Part shown: positions 16,599 through 25,615 of the stretch, in pieces
Layout: each line of letters begins with the position of its first letter
Numbering within the stretch: the first letter of the stretch is position 1
DNA from: Flavisolibacter ginsenosidimutans
GTDB taxonomy: Bacteria > Bacteroidota > Bacteroidia > Chitinophagales > Chitinophagaceae
Length of the DNA stretch: 64,000 bases
Direction: 5' to 3'
NCBI RefSeq assembly: GCF_007970805.1
Contig: NZ_CP042433.1
Span: 186,001 to 250,000 of the forward strand
Translations under genes and position numbers: made by a program
Notes under the pieces: generated by a model
What the model was told of the DNA's origin: nothing
What the model saw: the letters and a program-made list of their open reading frames with translations, nothing else
The model's database searches: none

Positions 16599-16969
16599 AT
16601 ATGGAAATTGGAAAGAAAATATGGGCCATTGCCGAAGGCTACATTCCCGCGTGGAGCAACGGTCCCGGACGTGAATTTGTGAGCCACGAAGCAGCCTGCA
16701 TTTTAAACGCAAACGATACGGAAGCACACCTTCAACTCACCATTTATTTTTCCGATAAAGAACCTGTGGGGCCGTACAAGATAACGGTGCCCGCAAAGCG
16801 TACGCTGCACCTTCGGTTCAACGATTTAAAAGAGCCTCAACCCATTCCGTTGGGCACGGATTATTCCAGCGTTTTTGTATCGGACGTGCCTGTGGTAATT
16901 CAGCACACACGGTTGGATTCAAGACAAGATGCGAATGCTTTGCTCAGCACCATCGCCTTTGCGCAATGA
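16595..16969 (+). CDS. Sensory rhodopsin transducer family protein (ASRT/SRTD)
   Basis: A 124-residue soluble beta-sandwich protein. The sequence follows the Anabaena sensory rhodopsin transducer family almost throughout: WAIAEGYIPAWSNGPG, HEAACILNANDTEAH, YFSDKEPVGPYKITVPA, HLRFNDL and VVIQHTRLDSRQ. In Anabaena this protein binds the photoreceptor rhodopsin. Most family members occur without a rhodopsin and a sugar-binding role has been proposed for the wider superfamily. No rhodopsin gene is in this window. It overlaps the PPC gene as ATGA, so the two are co-translated. Confidence 0.9.
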   Translation: MNMEIGKKIWAIAEGYIPAWSNGPGREFVSHEAACILNANDTEAHLQLTIYFSDKEPVGPYKITVPAKRTLHLRFNDLKEPQPIPLGTDYSSVFVSDVPVVIQHTRLDSRQDANALLSTIAFAQ

Positions 16970-17031
16970 CGACAATTTGCAACGAGCAACGGGCCATGAG
17001 CAAATGAAATTGAACAAGAAAAAAGGATGTT

Positions 17032-17787
17032 ATGATTCCAGAATGGTTGAAAGCAGGTTTGTGGGGATTGCTGGCCGGTTCGGCTTTGATCATCGGTGCG
17101 TTGATTGGCTATTATGCCAATATTGGTCAACGGTGGATTGCGGCCATCATGGCTTTCGGTAGCGGCGTTTTAATCTCGGCGCTTTCGTTTGACCTCATGG
17201 ATGAAGCGTATAAAACAGGCGGCTTCGATTCAACAGCAATTGGTTTTGTAAGCGGCGCATTTGTGTACACAATGGCAAATGTTCTTCTGGCAAAAAAAGG
17301 CGCCAGGCACCGCAAGCGCTCGGGCAACCAGCAGCCTTCGGAAGATGAAAACAGCGGCAGCGGCATGGCCATTGCGCTGGGCTCTTTGCTCGACGGCATT
17401 CCCGAATCTATCGTCATAGGCGTGAGTATGATTCATTCCGGCGCGGTAAGTATGGTGGCGGTCATTGCTATCTTTCTCTCCAACGTGCCCGAAGGTTTAT
17501 CAAGTGCTGCGGGCATGAAAAAAGCCAAACGACCGGCCCGCTATGTTTTTCTCATTTGGTTTGGCATTGCCGTTATCAGCGGCGTGGCTTCGCTTTGCGG
17601 TTTTGTCATTTTTGATCGCTTCAGCTCCGATGTGATTGCCGCCACAACGGCCATTGCCGCCGGCGCTATTTTGTCCATGCTTTCCGATACGATGATACCC
17701 GAAGCTTTTGAAGTGGCGCACAACTACGCCGGGTTGATTACCGTGATTGGTTTTTTGTGCGCTTTTGTTTTATCAAAAATTGCCTGA
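17032..17787 (+). CDS. ZIP-family divalent metal transporter
   Basis: A 251-residue inner-membrane protein with about eight helices, probably importing zinc or another divalent metal. The paired metal-site helices are visible: GSLLDGIPESIVIG (normally with His where Asp now stands) and FLSNVPEGLSSA. A variable hydrophilic loop (about 85-115, Ser/Glu/Lys-rich) lies between helices 3 and 4 as in the family. The ATG at 17032 follows an AGGATGTT stretch. It is 62 bases after the transducer gene and 18 bases before the glycosyltransferase gene, so a common transcript is possible. Confidence 0.85.
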   Translation: MIPEWLKAGLWGLLAGSALIIGALIGYYANIGQRWIAAIMAFGSGVLISALSFDLMDEAYKTGGFDSTAIGFVSGAFVYTMANVLLAKKGARHRKRSGNQQPSEDENSGSGMAIALGSLLDGIPESIVIGVSMIHSGAVSMVAVIAIFLSNVPEGLSSAAGMKKAKRPARYVFLIWFGIAVISGVASLCGFVIFDRFSSDVIAATTAIAAGAILSMLSDTMIPEAFEVAHNYAGLITVIGFLCAFVLSKIA

Positions 17788-17805
17788 TGGCTCAAAATAA
17801 AATTT

Positions 17806-18894
17806 ATGAAAATTGCGCAAGTCGCTCCTTTATATGAATCCGTTCCGCCAAAGCTTTACGGCGGCACTGAAAGAGTGGTATCTTATTTAACGGAAGAATT
17901 GGTGAGACAAGGTCACGCGGTAACGTTGTTCGCTTCGGGAGATTCGGTTACGTCCGCAAACCTGGTAAGCTGTTCCGAAACCGCGTTGCGGCTGAACGAT
18001 GATTGCTGCGATCCGTTGGCGCTCCACGTTGTGCAGATTGAAAAAGTGCTGGAACGGGCGGACGAATTTGACGTCGTTCATTTTCACATAGACTACTTGC
18101 ATTTTCCTTCGACGGAAAAATTGCGAACGCCGCACCTCACCACCTTGCACGGAAGGCTTGACATTCCAGAACTGCAGCTTATCTATAACGCATTTCATCA
18201 ACCCGTAGTTTCTATTTCCAACAGCCAGCGCAAACCTTTGCCCCAGGCCAATTTCGTGGCAACAGTGCACCACGGTTTGCCCTTGAATTTACTAAGGCAA
18301 GGCCAGGGCAAGGGCGGTTATCTTGCTTTTTTAGGAAGGATTTCTCCCGAGAAAGGTTTGGACAAAGCCATCGAATGGGCCGTGCAAGCCGGACTGAAAT
18401 TGAAGATTGCGGCCAAAGTGGACAAGGCCGACACAGTGTATTACGAATCGTTGATAAAACCGCTGCTGCAACATCCGCTTGTAGAGTTTATTGGCGAAAT
18501 CAACGAGCGCCAAAAGCAGGAATTTTTGGGCAACGCACTGGCGCTATTGTTCCCCATTAATTGGAACGAACCCTTCGGCCTTGTGATGATTGAAGCCATG
18601 GCTTGCGGCACGCCGGTCATTGCGCACAGCACGGGTTCTGTACCCGAGATCATTGAAAACGAAAGAAACGGTTTCCTTGTTTCTTCAACCGCAGAAGCCG
18701 TAAAGATTATTCACACATTAAAGACGATTGACCGCGGCCTGATTCGAAACGTTTTTGAAGAAAAGTTTACAGCGGAGCGAATGGCTGCCGATTATTTGCA
18801 GCTTTATAAAAAGCTCATCGCCTTGTCGGGCGCGGTCACTAAACGCACGGAAACAACGTCTCTGTTCGAAAACAAACGGGAAAGAATCTTTTAA
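17806..18894 (+). CDS. Glycosyltransferase family 4
   Basis: A 362-residue GT-B fold enzyme. The N-terminal acceptor domain starts with MKIAQVAPLYE and the GGTERVVSYL loop. The donor domain has FLGRISPEKGLDKAI (about 178) and the E-x7-E region with PFGLVMIEAMACGTPVIA (about 252-272), where the first Glu contacts the nucleotide sugar. It ends 12 bases before the debranching-type gene, so the two form an operon. This pairing suggests a role in glycogen or alpha-glucan handling, though the sugar donor and acceptor are not shown by the sequence. Confidence 0.87.
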   Translation: MKIAQVAPLYESVPPKLYGGTERVVSYLTEELVRQGHAVTLFASGDSVTSANLVSCSETALRLNDDCCDPLALHVVQIEKVLERADEFDVVHFHIDYLHFPSTEKLRTPHLTTLHGRLDIPELQLIYNAFHQPVVSISNSQRKPLPQANFVATVHHGLPLNLLRQGQGKGGYLAFLGRISPEKGLDKAIEWAVQAGLKLKIAAKVDKADTVYYESLIKPLLQHPLVEFIGEINERQKQEFLGNALALLFPINWNEPFGLVMIEAMACGTPVIAHSTGSVPEIIENERNGFLVSSTAEAVKIIHTLKTIDRGLIRNVFEEKFTAERMAADYLQLYKKLIALSGAVTKRTETTSLFENKRERIF

Positions 18895-18906
18895 AATTGA
18901 AGAACC

Positions 18907-21084
18907 ATGATTGCAACAAAAGAACTCACCACCAACGAAAAATACCACGTCGGTTCCGAATCGTTCAACTACGATGAGCGAACACACGTGATGAACCACA
19001 TTGATACCTTTTGCATCTTCGACCGCTGGGGCGACATTCACCCCAAAGGCAAAAAGGCGCACGGCATTTTTTACAAAGGCACACGCTATTTAAACCGGCT
19101 GGAGTTGCAGCTCAATCACAAGCGTCCGGTGTTACTAAGTTCATCGGTAAAAGCCGACAACGAAGTGCTTTCGGTGGACTTGACCAATCCCGATATTGTC
19201 AAGTGCGGCATCAAGGAAAACAGCGTTCACATCAACCGCCGGCAATTCATTCGCAACGGTGTTTTTTACGAAGAAATTGATCTGCAGAATTTCAGCAGCG
19301 CCACTTGTTCTTTCGACGTTACACTTTCTTTTGGTGCTGACTTCAGCGACATTTTTGAAATACGCGGCATGAACCGCCTTGTGGACGTTCCGCATCCGAA
19401 ACTTTCCACTGACAAAAACAAAATCATTTTTGATTATACCGGCCTTGATGAAGTGCAACGCACCACGGAGATCGTTTTCCGCGAGGAGCAGCAAGCCGTT
19501 ATTCACAAGGCAACCGTTGCTTTTGATCTTCGGTTAGAGCCGCATCAGTCTTACAAAATTGACTACGCCGCTTGTTTTAAAAACAGCGAAGACGGGAAAC
19601 AAAAGCTCAATGAAAAAAGATCTTTAGACGAAGTAAAAAACGGGCTTCTACAGGAAATTGAACAAACGGAATCTTTGTTTGCCGCTGTGCAAAGCAGCAA
19701 CGAAAATTTCAACGGATGGCTCAACCGGTCGCGGATAGATTTACAATCGCTGTTGGCAAAAACGCCGCACGGTTATTATCCCTATGCCGGTGTGCCCTGG
19801 TACAACACGGCCTTTGGCCGCGACGGCATCATTACGGCCATGGAAGTGCTTTGGGTGGCGCCGCAAATTGCCCGTGATGCGCTACGTTTTTTGGCGGCCA
19901 CACAATCCAAAAAAATGGACTCGGCCAACGACGCTGAACCGGGGAAAATCATTCACGAAATGCGGCACGGCGAAATGGCCAATACCGGCGAGGTTCCTTT
20001 TAAGCAGTATTACGGCACCGTTGACGCCACACCGCTTTTTTTAATGCTGGCAGGAATGTATTACCAGCAGACCGCCGATGTGGAAACGATAAAAAAAATA
20101 TGGCCGAACATTAAAGCCGCCGTGAACTGGATTGACCAATACGGCGATGTGGACGGCGACGGTTTTGTGGAGTACAAAAACAAATCGAAGGACGGATTGA
20201 CCAACCAGGGATGGAAAGATTCTTACGACGCCATCATGTACGCCAACGGTGAATTGTGCACCGCACCCATCGCTTTGTGCGAAGTGCAGGGCTATGTGTA
20301 CGCAGCCAAAAAAGGTACGGCGGTTTTGGCGCATGTGATGAACGAGAAAGAATACGCTGAAGGATTGGAACGTGCAGCAAGTGAATTGAAAAACGTCTTC
20401 AACAAAAAGTTCTGGGACAAAGAACTGGGCGCTTACGTGCTGGCACTCGACGGCGATAAAAAGCCCTGTAAAGTTCTTGCCTCCAACGCCGGTCATTGTT
20501 TGTTCACCGGCATTGCCGATGACAAACATGCGGCATCAGTGGCAAAGCAATTTACAAGCAAAGAAATGTTTACCGGCTGGGGTGTACGAACGCTGGCACA
20601 GACCGAAGTGCGGTACAATCCCATGTCGTACCACGACGGCTCGGTGTGGCCGCACGACAATGCACTGATTGCGTTTGGCCTGGCGAAATACGGGCAAACC
20701 GAAGCAGCCCTGCAAATCATGAAAGGTTTGTTTGACGCATCGTTGTTCATAGACCTTCAACGAATGCCCGAACTGTTTTGCGGTTTTGAGCGAAGGCCAA
20801 ACGAAGGGCCGGTGGCTTATCCCGTTGCCTGTTCGCCGCAGGCCTGGGCCGTGGGTGTGGTCTATCTACTCTTGCAGGCTTGCCTGCAATTGCAGGTTGA
20901 CGGCGTGAAAAAAATTGTTTCGTTCAACAAGCCACAGCTTCCCGATTTCCTGAAACACCTCGTAATTACCCGCTTGCCCGTTGGCGAAAGCTTTTGTCAT
21001 TTTGAAGTTTATCGCCACAAGCAAGACGTAAGCTTTCACGTCATTGAAAAACCCGCGGATTGGGAGGTGATCATCCGGCAATAA
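18907..21084 (+). CDS. Amylo-alpha-1,6-glucosidase-type protein (glycogen debranching family)
   Basis: A 725-residue protein with an N-terminal beta-sandwich domain (about 35-240) and a C-terminal (alpha/alpha)6 barrel of the GDE_C type. Key stretches are PWYNTAFGRDGIITAME, NQGWKDSYDAI (an acidic catalytic candidate) and YHDGSVWPHDNALIAFGLAKYG. Members remove alpha-1,6-linked glucose or act on related branched glucans in the cytoplasm. No signal peptide is seen. It follows the GT4 gene directly and is the last gene of that pair; a 140-base gap follows. Confidence 0.87.
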   Translation: MIATKELTTNEKYHVGSESFNYDERTHVMNHIDTFCIFDRWGDIHPKGKKAHGIFYKGTRYLNRLELQLNHKRPVLLSSSVKADNEVLSVDLTNPDIVKCGIKENSVHINRRQFIRNGVFYEEIDLQNFSSATCSFDVTLSFGADFSDIFEIRGMNRLVDVPHPKLSTDKNKIIFDYTGLDEVQRTTEIVFREEQQAVIHKATVAFDLRLEPHQSYKIDYAACFKNSEDGKQKLNEKRSLDEVKNGLLQEIEQTESLFAAVQSSNENFNGWLNRSRIDLQSLLAKTPHGYYPYAGVPWYNTAFGRDGIITAMEVLWVAPQIARDALRFLAATQSKKMDSANDAEPGKIIHEMRHGEMANTGEVPFKQYYGTVDATPLFLMLAGMYYQQTADVETIKKIWPNIKAAVNWIDQYGDVDGDGFVEYKNKSKDGLTNQGWKDSYDAIMYANGELCTAPIALCEVQGYVYAAKKGTAVLAHVMNEKEYAEGLERAASELKNVFNKKFWDKELGAYVLALDGDKKPCKVLASNAGHCLFTGIADDKHAASVAKQFTSKEMFTGWGVRTLAQTEVRYNPMSYHDGSVWPHDNALIAFGLAKYGQTEAALQIMKGLFDASLFIDLQRMPELFCGFERRPNEGPVAYPVACSPQAWAVGVVYLLLQACLQLQVDGVKKIVSFNKPQLPDFLKHLVITRLPVGESFCHFEVYRHKQDVSFHVIEKPADWEVIIRQ

Positions 21085-21224
21085 AGAAAGAAGAGATGGA
21101 GAGCGAAGAAGCAGGAGAGAAGAATAAAGACCCACAAGCCTTTGCAAAAAATTTGCTTTGCCTGACACGGTTTTTGCCCTTCTAAACAGATACAGAATTA
21201 TTGACGTTCTACAAATACACAGCT

Positions 21225-21515
21225 ATGAAAAACGATACGACGCATCCGGCTTTTATCATTGGTCTTGTCAGTTATTTTTTGCTCATCATGGGCGTGGTGC
21301 TAAAAGGCAACGTGATACACTGGAGCTACGATGTAATTTTAGCCGCCTTTGTTTTTGGGGCCGTCCATTGGGTTTGGGCCATCATTGATGTCTTTACGAA
21401 CGAGGATTTAAAAGGAACGCCGAGCCGGCCTCTGTGGATTCTTGTCGTCATTATTTTAGCGCCTCTGGGCGGAATGTTGTACTACGCCATGAAGCGCAAA
21501 CGCATCAGCTTCTAA
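21225..21515 (+). CDS. Small membrane protein, phospholipase D N-terminal (PLDc_N)-like
   Basis: A 96-residue protein with three hydrophobic segments (about 10-30, 38-58 and 68-86). It ends in a basic YYAMKRKRISF. The last helix with the motif RPLWILVVIILAPLGGMLYY resembles the small PLDc_N domain found at the N-terminus of cardiolipin synthases and as stand-alone proteins. There is no HKD catalytic motif, so it is not an enzyme itself. The ATG at 21225 is used; a TTG eight codons upstream is possible. Confidence 0.7.
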   Translation: MKNDTTHPAFIIGLVSYFLLIMGVVLKGNVIHWSYDVILAAFVFGAVHWVWAIIDVFTNEDLKGTPSRPLWILVVIILAPLGGMLYYAMKRKRISF

Positions 21516-21591
21516 TCAGGAGCAGAAAAAGTCTTTCCGGTTGAATTTATGCACCGTAAAAGAAAGGGTTCAAACTTGTGAATGCTGTTGT

Positions 21592-21891
21592 TCAGACAAC
21601 GGGCCTGTTGGCCGGACCGTCGTTCGCATTCGTGTCGTTTTCGTTGCTGGAATCCGGCGGTAAATTTTTGTTGCTTGCCGGCATTACGCTACCCGGGTTG
21701 CCAATTGTTCTTTCGTTAAAAGCGCTTCGCGAACGCAATGGCCGGTCCGCTTCACGGGGCGATCCTTTTTTGTAAGACGTTTCCTCGTCGGGTCTTTCCG
21801 GGAGGGCTCTTGATTTTTTTCGCATGGCTGTTACAACCATACCCACGATTAAAATAAAAGCCACAATCCCGAAGAATATTAAACTAAACAT
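21592..21891 (-). CDS. Small membrane-anchored protein of unknown function
   Basis: A 99-residue product with one N-terminal helix (FSLIFFGIVAFILIVGMVV) and then a long polar, probably disordered tail rich in Arg, Asn, Pro and Ser. A GAGGAT stretch sits just before the ATG on the minus strand, which favours this start. No family is recognised. The opposite strand also has an open frame here but it lacks such features. Confidence 0.55.
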   Translation of the reverse strand: MFSLIFFGIVAFILIVGMVVTAMRKKSRALPERPDEETSYKKGSPREADRPLRSRSAFNERTIGNPGSVMPASNKNLPPDSSNENDTNANDGPANRPVV

Positions 21892-21996
21892 ATCCTCAAT
21901 TTTTTATTATTTATAAAGCTTCAAAAACCGTGCATACTTGCAGCGGCAACGTGTTTGCGAGCCTTTCACAATCAGTAAAATTCTTTGCCGGCGCTT

Positions 21997-22614
21997 CTAC
22001 TTTTCTTTCTGTACAAGTGCATCAGCCAAGGCCTGCCATTGCAGTTTAGAAACGCCGTGCTTGGCGCTAAGTCCTACAGCGGCATTGCGTACTTTGTCCA
22101 GCGGTTCTTCGGTTTCTTCATTGGCTTCTATGTTGCGGTCGTAAATAGATGCAGTGACGGTATTGCCTTCGCGGCTAACGACAAACGTGCTGGTTGATTT
22201 TTTAGAAAAGAAATGCGCAACGGCCTTGTTATCGCTTTGCGGATTCTCTGCGGGGCGAACAAGAATGGCGATGCTGTCTACATCGGCCTGATGAACTTCT
22301 TTCAGGTCTTCCACGCTGGCCCAGTCGTAACCTTCGCCGGCTTTGCTCCCCGGTCCCGGAATGTCAATGCGAAAATGATCGCCCTTGCGCACGAGCCTGT
22401 TTGCTGTATTGCCTTTGTCGTCCGTTAATTCAAAATCTGCGCTTAGGGCGCCGGCCATCTTGCTCCAGTCATGTACGCGAAGCAAACGCTCTTTGGCCAC
22501 TTCGTAAAAAGCTTTGGCTTCCTGCTCGCTTTGTAACGGAAGGCTGGCTTCTGCCGTAATGGCTTTGCCTTGCGTGTTTTCAGGAACAAGTCCTGTGTAG
22601 TTTTTCGGTTTCAT
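21997..22614 (-). CDS. Conserved-looking hypothetical protein
   Basis: A 205-residue protein with no signal peptide or membrane segment. It begins MKPKNYTGLVPENTQG. It has a middle part rich in charged residues (DWSKMAGALSADFELTDDKGN) and a C-terminus that looks helical (KLQWQALADALVQKEK). The composition is that of a soluble cytoplasmic protein. I do not recognise the family. It stands alone on the minus strand with about 200 empty bases upstream. Confidence 0.65.
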   Translation of the reverse strand: MKPKNYTGLVPENTQGKAITAEASLPLQSEQEAKAFYEVAKERLLRVHDWSKMAGALSADFELTDDKGNTANRLVRKGDHFRIDIPGPGSKAGEGYDWASVEDLKEVHQADVDSIAILVRPAENPQSDNKAVAHFFSKKSTSTFVVSREGNTVTASIYDRNIEANEETEEPLDKVRNAAVGLSAKHGVSKLQWQALADALVQKEK

Positions 22615-22816
22615 GCAAAGAACGCAGTAAAGTTCATGCCATTGGCGTAAGCGTGAAGCATGTTTTCAGTCTCTGGCAACAGCTTTTAATGCAAGCGACG
22701 AACCGGTTTAAGAAATGAATGGATTATCGTACACAAGAGCAGAATAATGGACAAGAATACAGCCGTTCGCAACAAAAGAAAATCTTTTTCCTTCGTTGGT
22801 TTGACAATTGAGCGTT

Positions 22817-23482
22817 TTATTTTTCAAACACAACCGTATCGGGTGAAGCGCCAAGGGCGGGCAAAACATTTTGCATCGCTTCCACCATCTTCGGCGGGCC
22901 GCACAAGTAAAAATGTTTGCTGAAATCGTCAACGTTTTCTTTTAAAAACTGTTCGTTGATGTAGCCTTTGCGATGAGTAGTTTCGGGTTGGTTTGTAATC
23001 ACGTAAACCGCATCATCGCCCAGCATATCGGTTAATTCGTCCTTCAGGATAATGTCGCTATCGGTTTTGTTGGAAAAGAAAAGTTTGTTGCCTTTTAGCC
23101 TGTTCTCTTTTTTAAGTTGGCGAAGAATGGAAATGAACGGTGTGATGCCCGCGCCGCCTGCAATAAAATAGCCGGGCCCTTTGTATTCGATGGCGCCCCA
23201 CACATCGCTAACGATGAGTTCATCGCCGGGTTTTAACGTGTTCAGTTCGTTGGTTACGCCGGGATGATCGCTGTAAATCTTAATCGTAAACTCAAGATGC
23301 GGCGCATCGTTCAAGGCCGTAAACGTAAAGGGCCGCCGCTCTTCTTCCCAGTCTTTTTTGTTAATAGAAACTTCCGTGGCTTGTCCAGGAATAAATTGAT
23401 AGCCCGCGGGCTTTTCGCATTGAAAACGCTTTACATCGTGTGTTACGTTCTCAATTGATTTTATCTTAATGACGTGTTCCAT
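22817..23482 (-). CDS. Ferredoxin/flavodoxin-NAD(P)H reductase-like flavoprotein
   Basis: A 221-residue two-domain reductase. The N-terminal FAD-binding barrel has the RPFTFTA motif (an RxYS/T variant) that holds the flavin. The C-terminal NAD(P) domain has GAGITPFISILRQL and the late FYLCGPPKMVEAM, and it ends in VVFEK. There is no fused iron-sulfur or globin domain, so it probably passes electrons to a separate partner. It lies six bases after folE on the same strand and is likely co-transcribed. The link to folate or pterin metabolism is only by position. Confidence 0.85.
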   Translation of the reverse strand: MEHVIKIKSIENVTHDVKRFQCEKPAGYQFIPGQATEVSINKKDWEEERRPFTFTALNDAPHLEFTIKIYSDHPGVTNELNTLKPGDELIVSDVWGAIEYKGPGYFIAGGAGITPFISILRQLKKENRLKGNKLFFSNKTDSDIILKDELTDMLGDDAVYVITNQPETTHRKGYINEQFLKENVDDFSKHFYLCGPPKMVEAMQNVLPALGASPDTVVFEK

Positions 23483-23488
23483 TGCCGC

Positions 23489-24142
23489 TTATTTTAGAAA
23501 GGAAAGAAATTCTTTTTTTACTTCTTCTCTTTTAAACCGTCCCGAATAATGGCTTGTAAGCGTGGTGCTGCCCACATCGCCAACACCTCTTGAGGCAACG
23601 CACAAATGCGCGGCGTCCACCACAACGGCCACGTCTTCTGTATGAAGCGCTTCTTTCAACGCACCGGCTATTTGCACGGTCAGTCTTTCCTGCACCTGCG
23701 GACGCTTGCAATAGTAGTGAACAAGGCGATTTATTTTTGACTGGCCAATAACTTTACCGTTCGGGTAATACGCCACATGCGCCTTGCCAATGATGGGCAC
23801 AAAATGATGTTCGCAGCAGGAGTAAACCGTGATGTTTTTTTCAACGAGCATTTCGTTATAACCGTAATTGTTTTCAAAAAGCGTGGCTTCGGGTTTGGTG
23901 GCCGGATTAAGACCGCTGAACATTTCGTTCACGTACATTTTTGCCACGCGGCTGGGCGTTCCTTTCAGGCTGTCGTCGTTGAGGTCAAGGCCAAGCAGCA
24001 ACATGATTTGCCGGAAATGGTTTTCGATAAGTTTTATTTTCTCTTCGCCGTTAAGCGCCTGTGTTGCGGGACTTATTAATTCATCAATGAGCAGTGGACG
24101 GTGATTGTTTCCGTTAAGGGTTATTGTTTTTCCGTTTTGCAT
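23489..24142 (-). CDS. folE: GTP cyclohydrolase I
   Basis: A 217-residue enzyme that converts GTP to 7,8-dihydroneopterin triphosphate, the first step to tetrahydrofolate and related pterins. Zinc ligands are visible in SCCEHHFVPI and CVASRGVGD. Other landmarks are the substrate-binding GTPSRVAKMY near residue 60, KVIGQSKINRLVHYY and the QERLTVQIA stretch. The length is normal for a bacterial single-domain enzyme. First gene of a two-gene minus-strand unit with the flavin reductase. Confidence 0.95.
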   Translation of the reverse strand: MQNGKTITLNGNNHRPLLIDELISPATQALNGEEKIKLIENHFRQIMLLLGLDLNDDSLKGTPSRVAKMYVNEMFSGLNPATKPEATLFENNYGYNEMLVEKNITVYSCCEHHFVPIIGKAHVAYYPNGKVIGQSKINRLVHYYCKRPQVQERLTVQIAGALKEALHTEDVAVVVDAAHLCVASRGVGDVGSTTLTSHYSGRFKREEVKKEFLSFLK

Positions 24143-24251
24143 TGCTTGTAAAATTTACGCTGCCGAAAGTTTGTGTTGAGATTTTTGCGGCCGCGATGTT
24201 ATAATGGATTCGGTGTGTAAGTATATTGTTACATGACTCGCGGTAATATTT

Positions 24252-24944
24252 CTATTGCACCGAAGTTTCGCTGTCTTCTTTTTTTATCTTATTAATCTGT
24301 TCAAAAACTTTTTGCACCATGCCATCGCAATAAACAAGATTGAAGGAATACAGGTCGGCGTGCGAATAGAATTTTTCGACTTGTTTTTGCAGCAAAGCTT
24401 TTGCCCTGTTCAATCTCACTTTCACGTTAACGGGAGTAATGTTCAGAAGCTGTGCCGTTTCCGCTACCGAAAAGCCTTCTGCTTCCCGCAATACAAACAC
24501 GGTGCGGTACATAACTGGAATGTTTTGCAGGCTTCGTTCTAAAACCACGGTCAACTCGCGGTTCAGGAGCCGGTCTTCGGTTTGGTTTTCGTTTGCTTTG
24601 TTGTGCATGGGCTGATGATTGGGGAAATCTTCGTGCGGTACTTCGTTTTTGAAGTAGCCGTATTTCAGTTTGTAAAGGCATTTGTTTACCATGATGCGGG
24701 AGATCCAAGTTTTGTATGACGCACGGCCTTCAAATTTGGAAAGCTGCGTGTAAGCAATTACGTGTACGTCCTGCATCAGGTCTTCGGCGTCCTGGTGATT
24801 GAAGCTGTAGCTGCGGGCAATTTTATAAAGCACCGGATTGTATCGCCGTATCAGCACTTCAAAAAGAGAAACGTCGCCGTTTATTATCTTTTCAATAACT
24901 AGACTGTCGGGACTAACTGAAATATTTTCAGCGATGCTTTGCAT
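24252..24944 (-). CDS. ECF-type RNA polymerase sigma factor
   Basis: A 230-residue sigma-70 family protein with only regions 2 and 4. Region 2 holds HQDAEDLMQDVHVIAYTQL and YKTWISRIMVNKCL, which melt and read the -10. Region 4 holds YRTVFVLREAEGFSVAETAQLL...VKVRLNRAKALL, the helix-turn-helix for the -35. A C-terminal extension of about 40 residues with one Cys (FNLVYCDGMVQKVFEQI) follows region 4. No anti-sigma gene is next to it, so its signal is not evident. Transcribed alone on the minus strand. Confidence 0.9.
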   Translation of the reverse strand: MQSIAENISVSPDSLVIEKIINGDVSLFEVLIRRYNPVLYKIARSYSFNHQDAEDLMQDVHVIAYTQLSKFEGRASYKTWISRIMVNKCLYKLKYGYFKNEVPHEDFPNHQPMHNKANENQTEDRLLNRELTVVLERSLQNIPVMYRTVFVLREAEGFSVAETAQLLNITPVNVKVRLNRAKALLQKQVEKFYSHADLYSFNLVYCDGMVQKVFEQINKIKKEDSETSVQ

Positions 24945-25150
24945 GATTGTGGTTTTATAAATTTAACGAAAACGGGCACTTTTGAAGCCGGCGTTTTTTC
25001 CGCTTTGCCGCAACGTGTACAAGCAACCTGTGGCGGCAGAGTAAAACATCGCTTGCTAAAACAAGAGAGTAGTTTTGTGCGCAAAAGGTTACAAGAATGT
25101 TTTTAACCAAGCCTTAGGCAATTAAAACTTCCCGTTTCGGTTTCTTTCCT
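24945..25150. other. Divergent gap upstream of the sigma factor
   Basis: About 200 bases with no gene. It must hold the sigma-factor promoter. A TATGTTTG stretch at the right edge (25150-25157) fits the TAnnTTTG -7 consensus and points rightwards, toward the small open frames that follow. I see no matching -33 element. Confidence 0.4.
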
Positions 25151-25162
25151 ATGTTTGTAGAA

Positions 25163-25327
25163 ATGGCCACACGCGGTTTACATACCAATCTTCAAAGGCA
25201 CGACAAGTTCGTGCTTCTTGACATGAGCGATTGTTATACCTGGTCGTTTCCCGAATTTGTTCCTTTCTGTCCGCAACTTTATTACTTCTCCAACTTTAAG
25301 GACTTTAACACGCTTGCCCAAGCCTAA
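25163..25327 (+). CDS. Possible small protein (54 aa)
   Basis: A short open frame reading ATRGLHTNLQRHDKFVLLD and continuing with aromatic residues (SFPEFVPFCPQLYYFSNF). Codon choice looks like that of neighbouring genes. The ATG at 25163 follows a possible TATGTTTG -7 element by about 5 bases, which would make a leaderless message; an ATG at 25151 in the same frame overlaps that element. No family is recognised. Confidence 0.35.
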   Translation: MATRGLHTNLQRHDKFVLLDMSDCYTWSFPEFVPFCPQLYYFSNFKDFNTLAQA

Positions 25328-25391
25328 CCATTAGCGGGCTTGGGATGATTTGCCGTTGCTTTTTTCAGTGCTAAACCGAAAATGATTTCTC

Positions 25392-25568
25392 ATGCACCGG
25401 AATCAATCAGGGATTTCAGCAGGCGGGGTTGTGGTTTTGTTTGTCGTATTGCTTAACGCCATCATTATCCGGCAAGGCTTTGTAGCCGGTACAGGGTGGT
25501 ATCAATTTCTGTACGTTACCGTTCCGTTGCTGCTTTTGGTTTTTGTATTCCGTCGCAGGCCGCTGTAA
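25392..25568 (+). CDS. Small two-helix membrane protein (58 aa)
   Basis: A 58-residue open frame with two clean hydrophobic segments: ISAGGVVVLFVVLLNAIIIR and LYVTVPLLLLVFVF, followed by a basic end (RRRPL). Such a layout rarely arises by chance and suggests a real small membrane protein. It lies 47 bases before the next membrane-anchored gene, in the same direction. Function unknown. Confidence 0.5.
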   Translation: MHRNQSGISAGGVVVLFVVLLNAIIIRQGFVAGTGWYQFLYVTVPLLLLVFVFRRRPL

Positions 25569-25615
25569 GCGTGTTCGCTTGCAGTAGCAGTAAATAATTC
25601 TATAAACAAGAGTCT

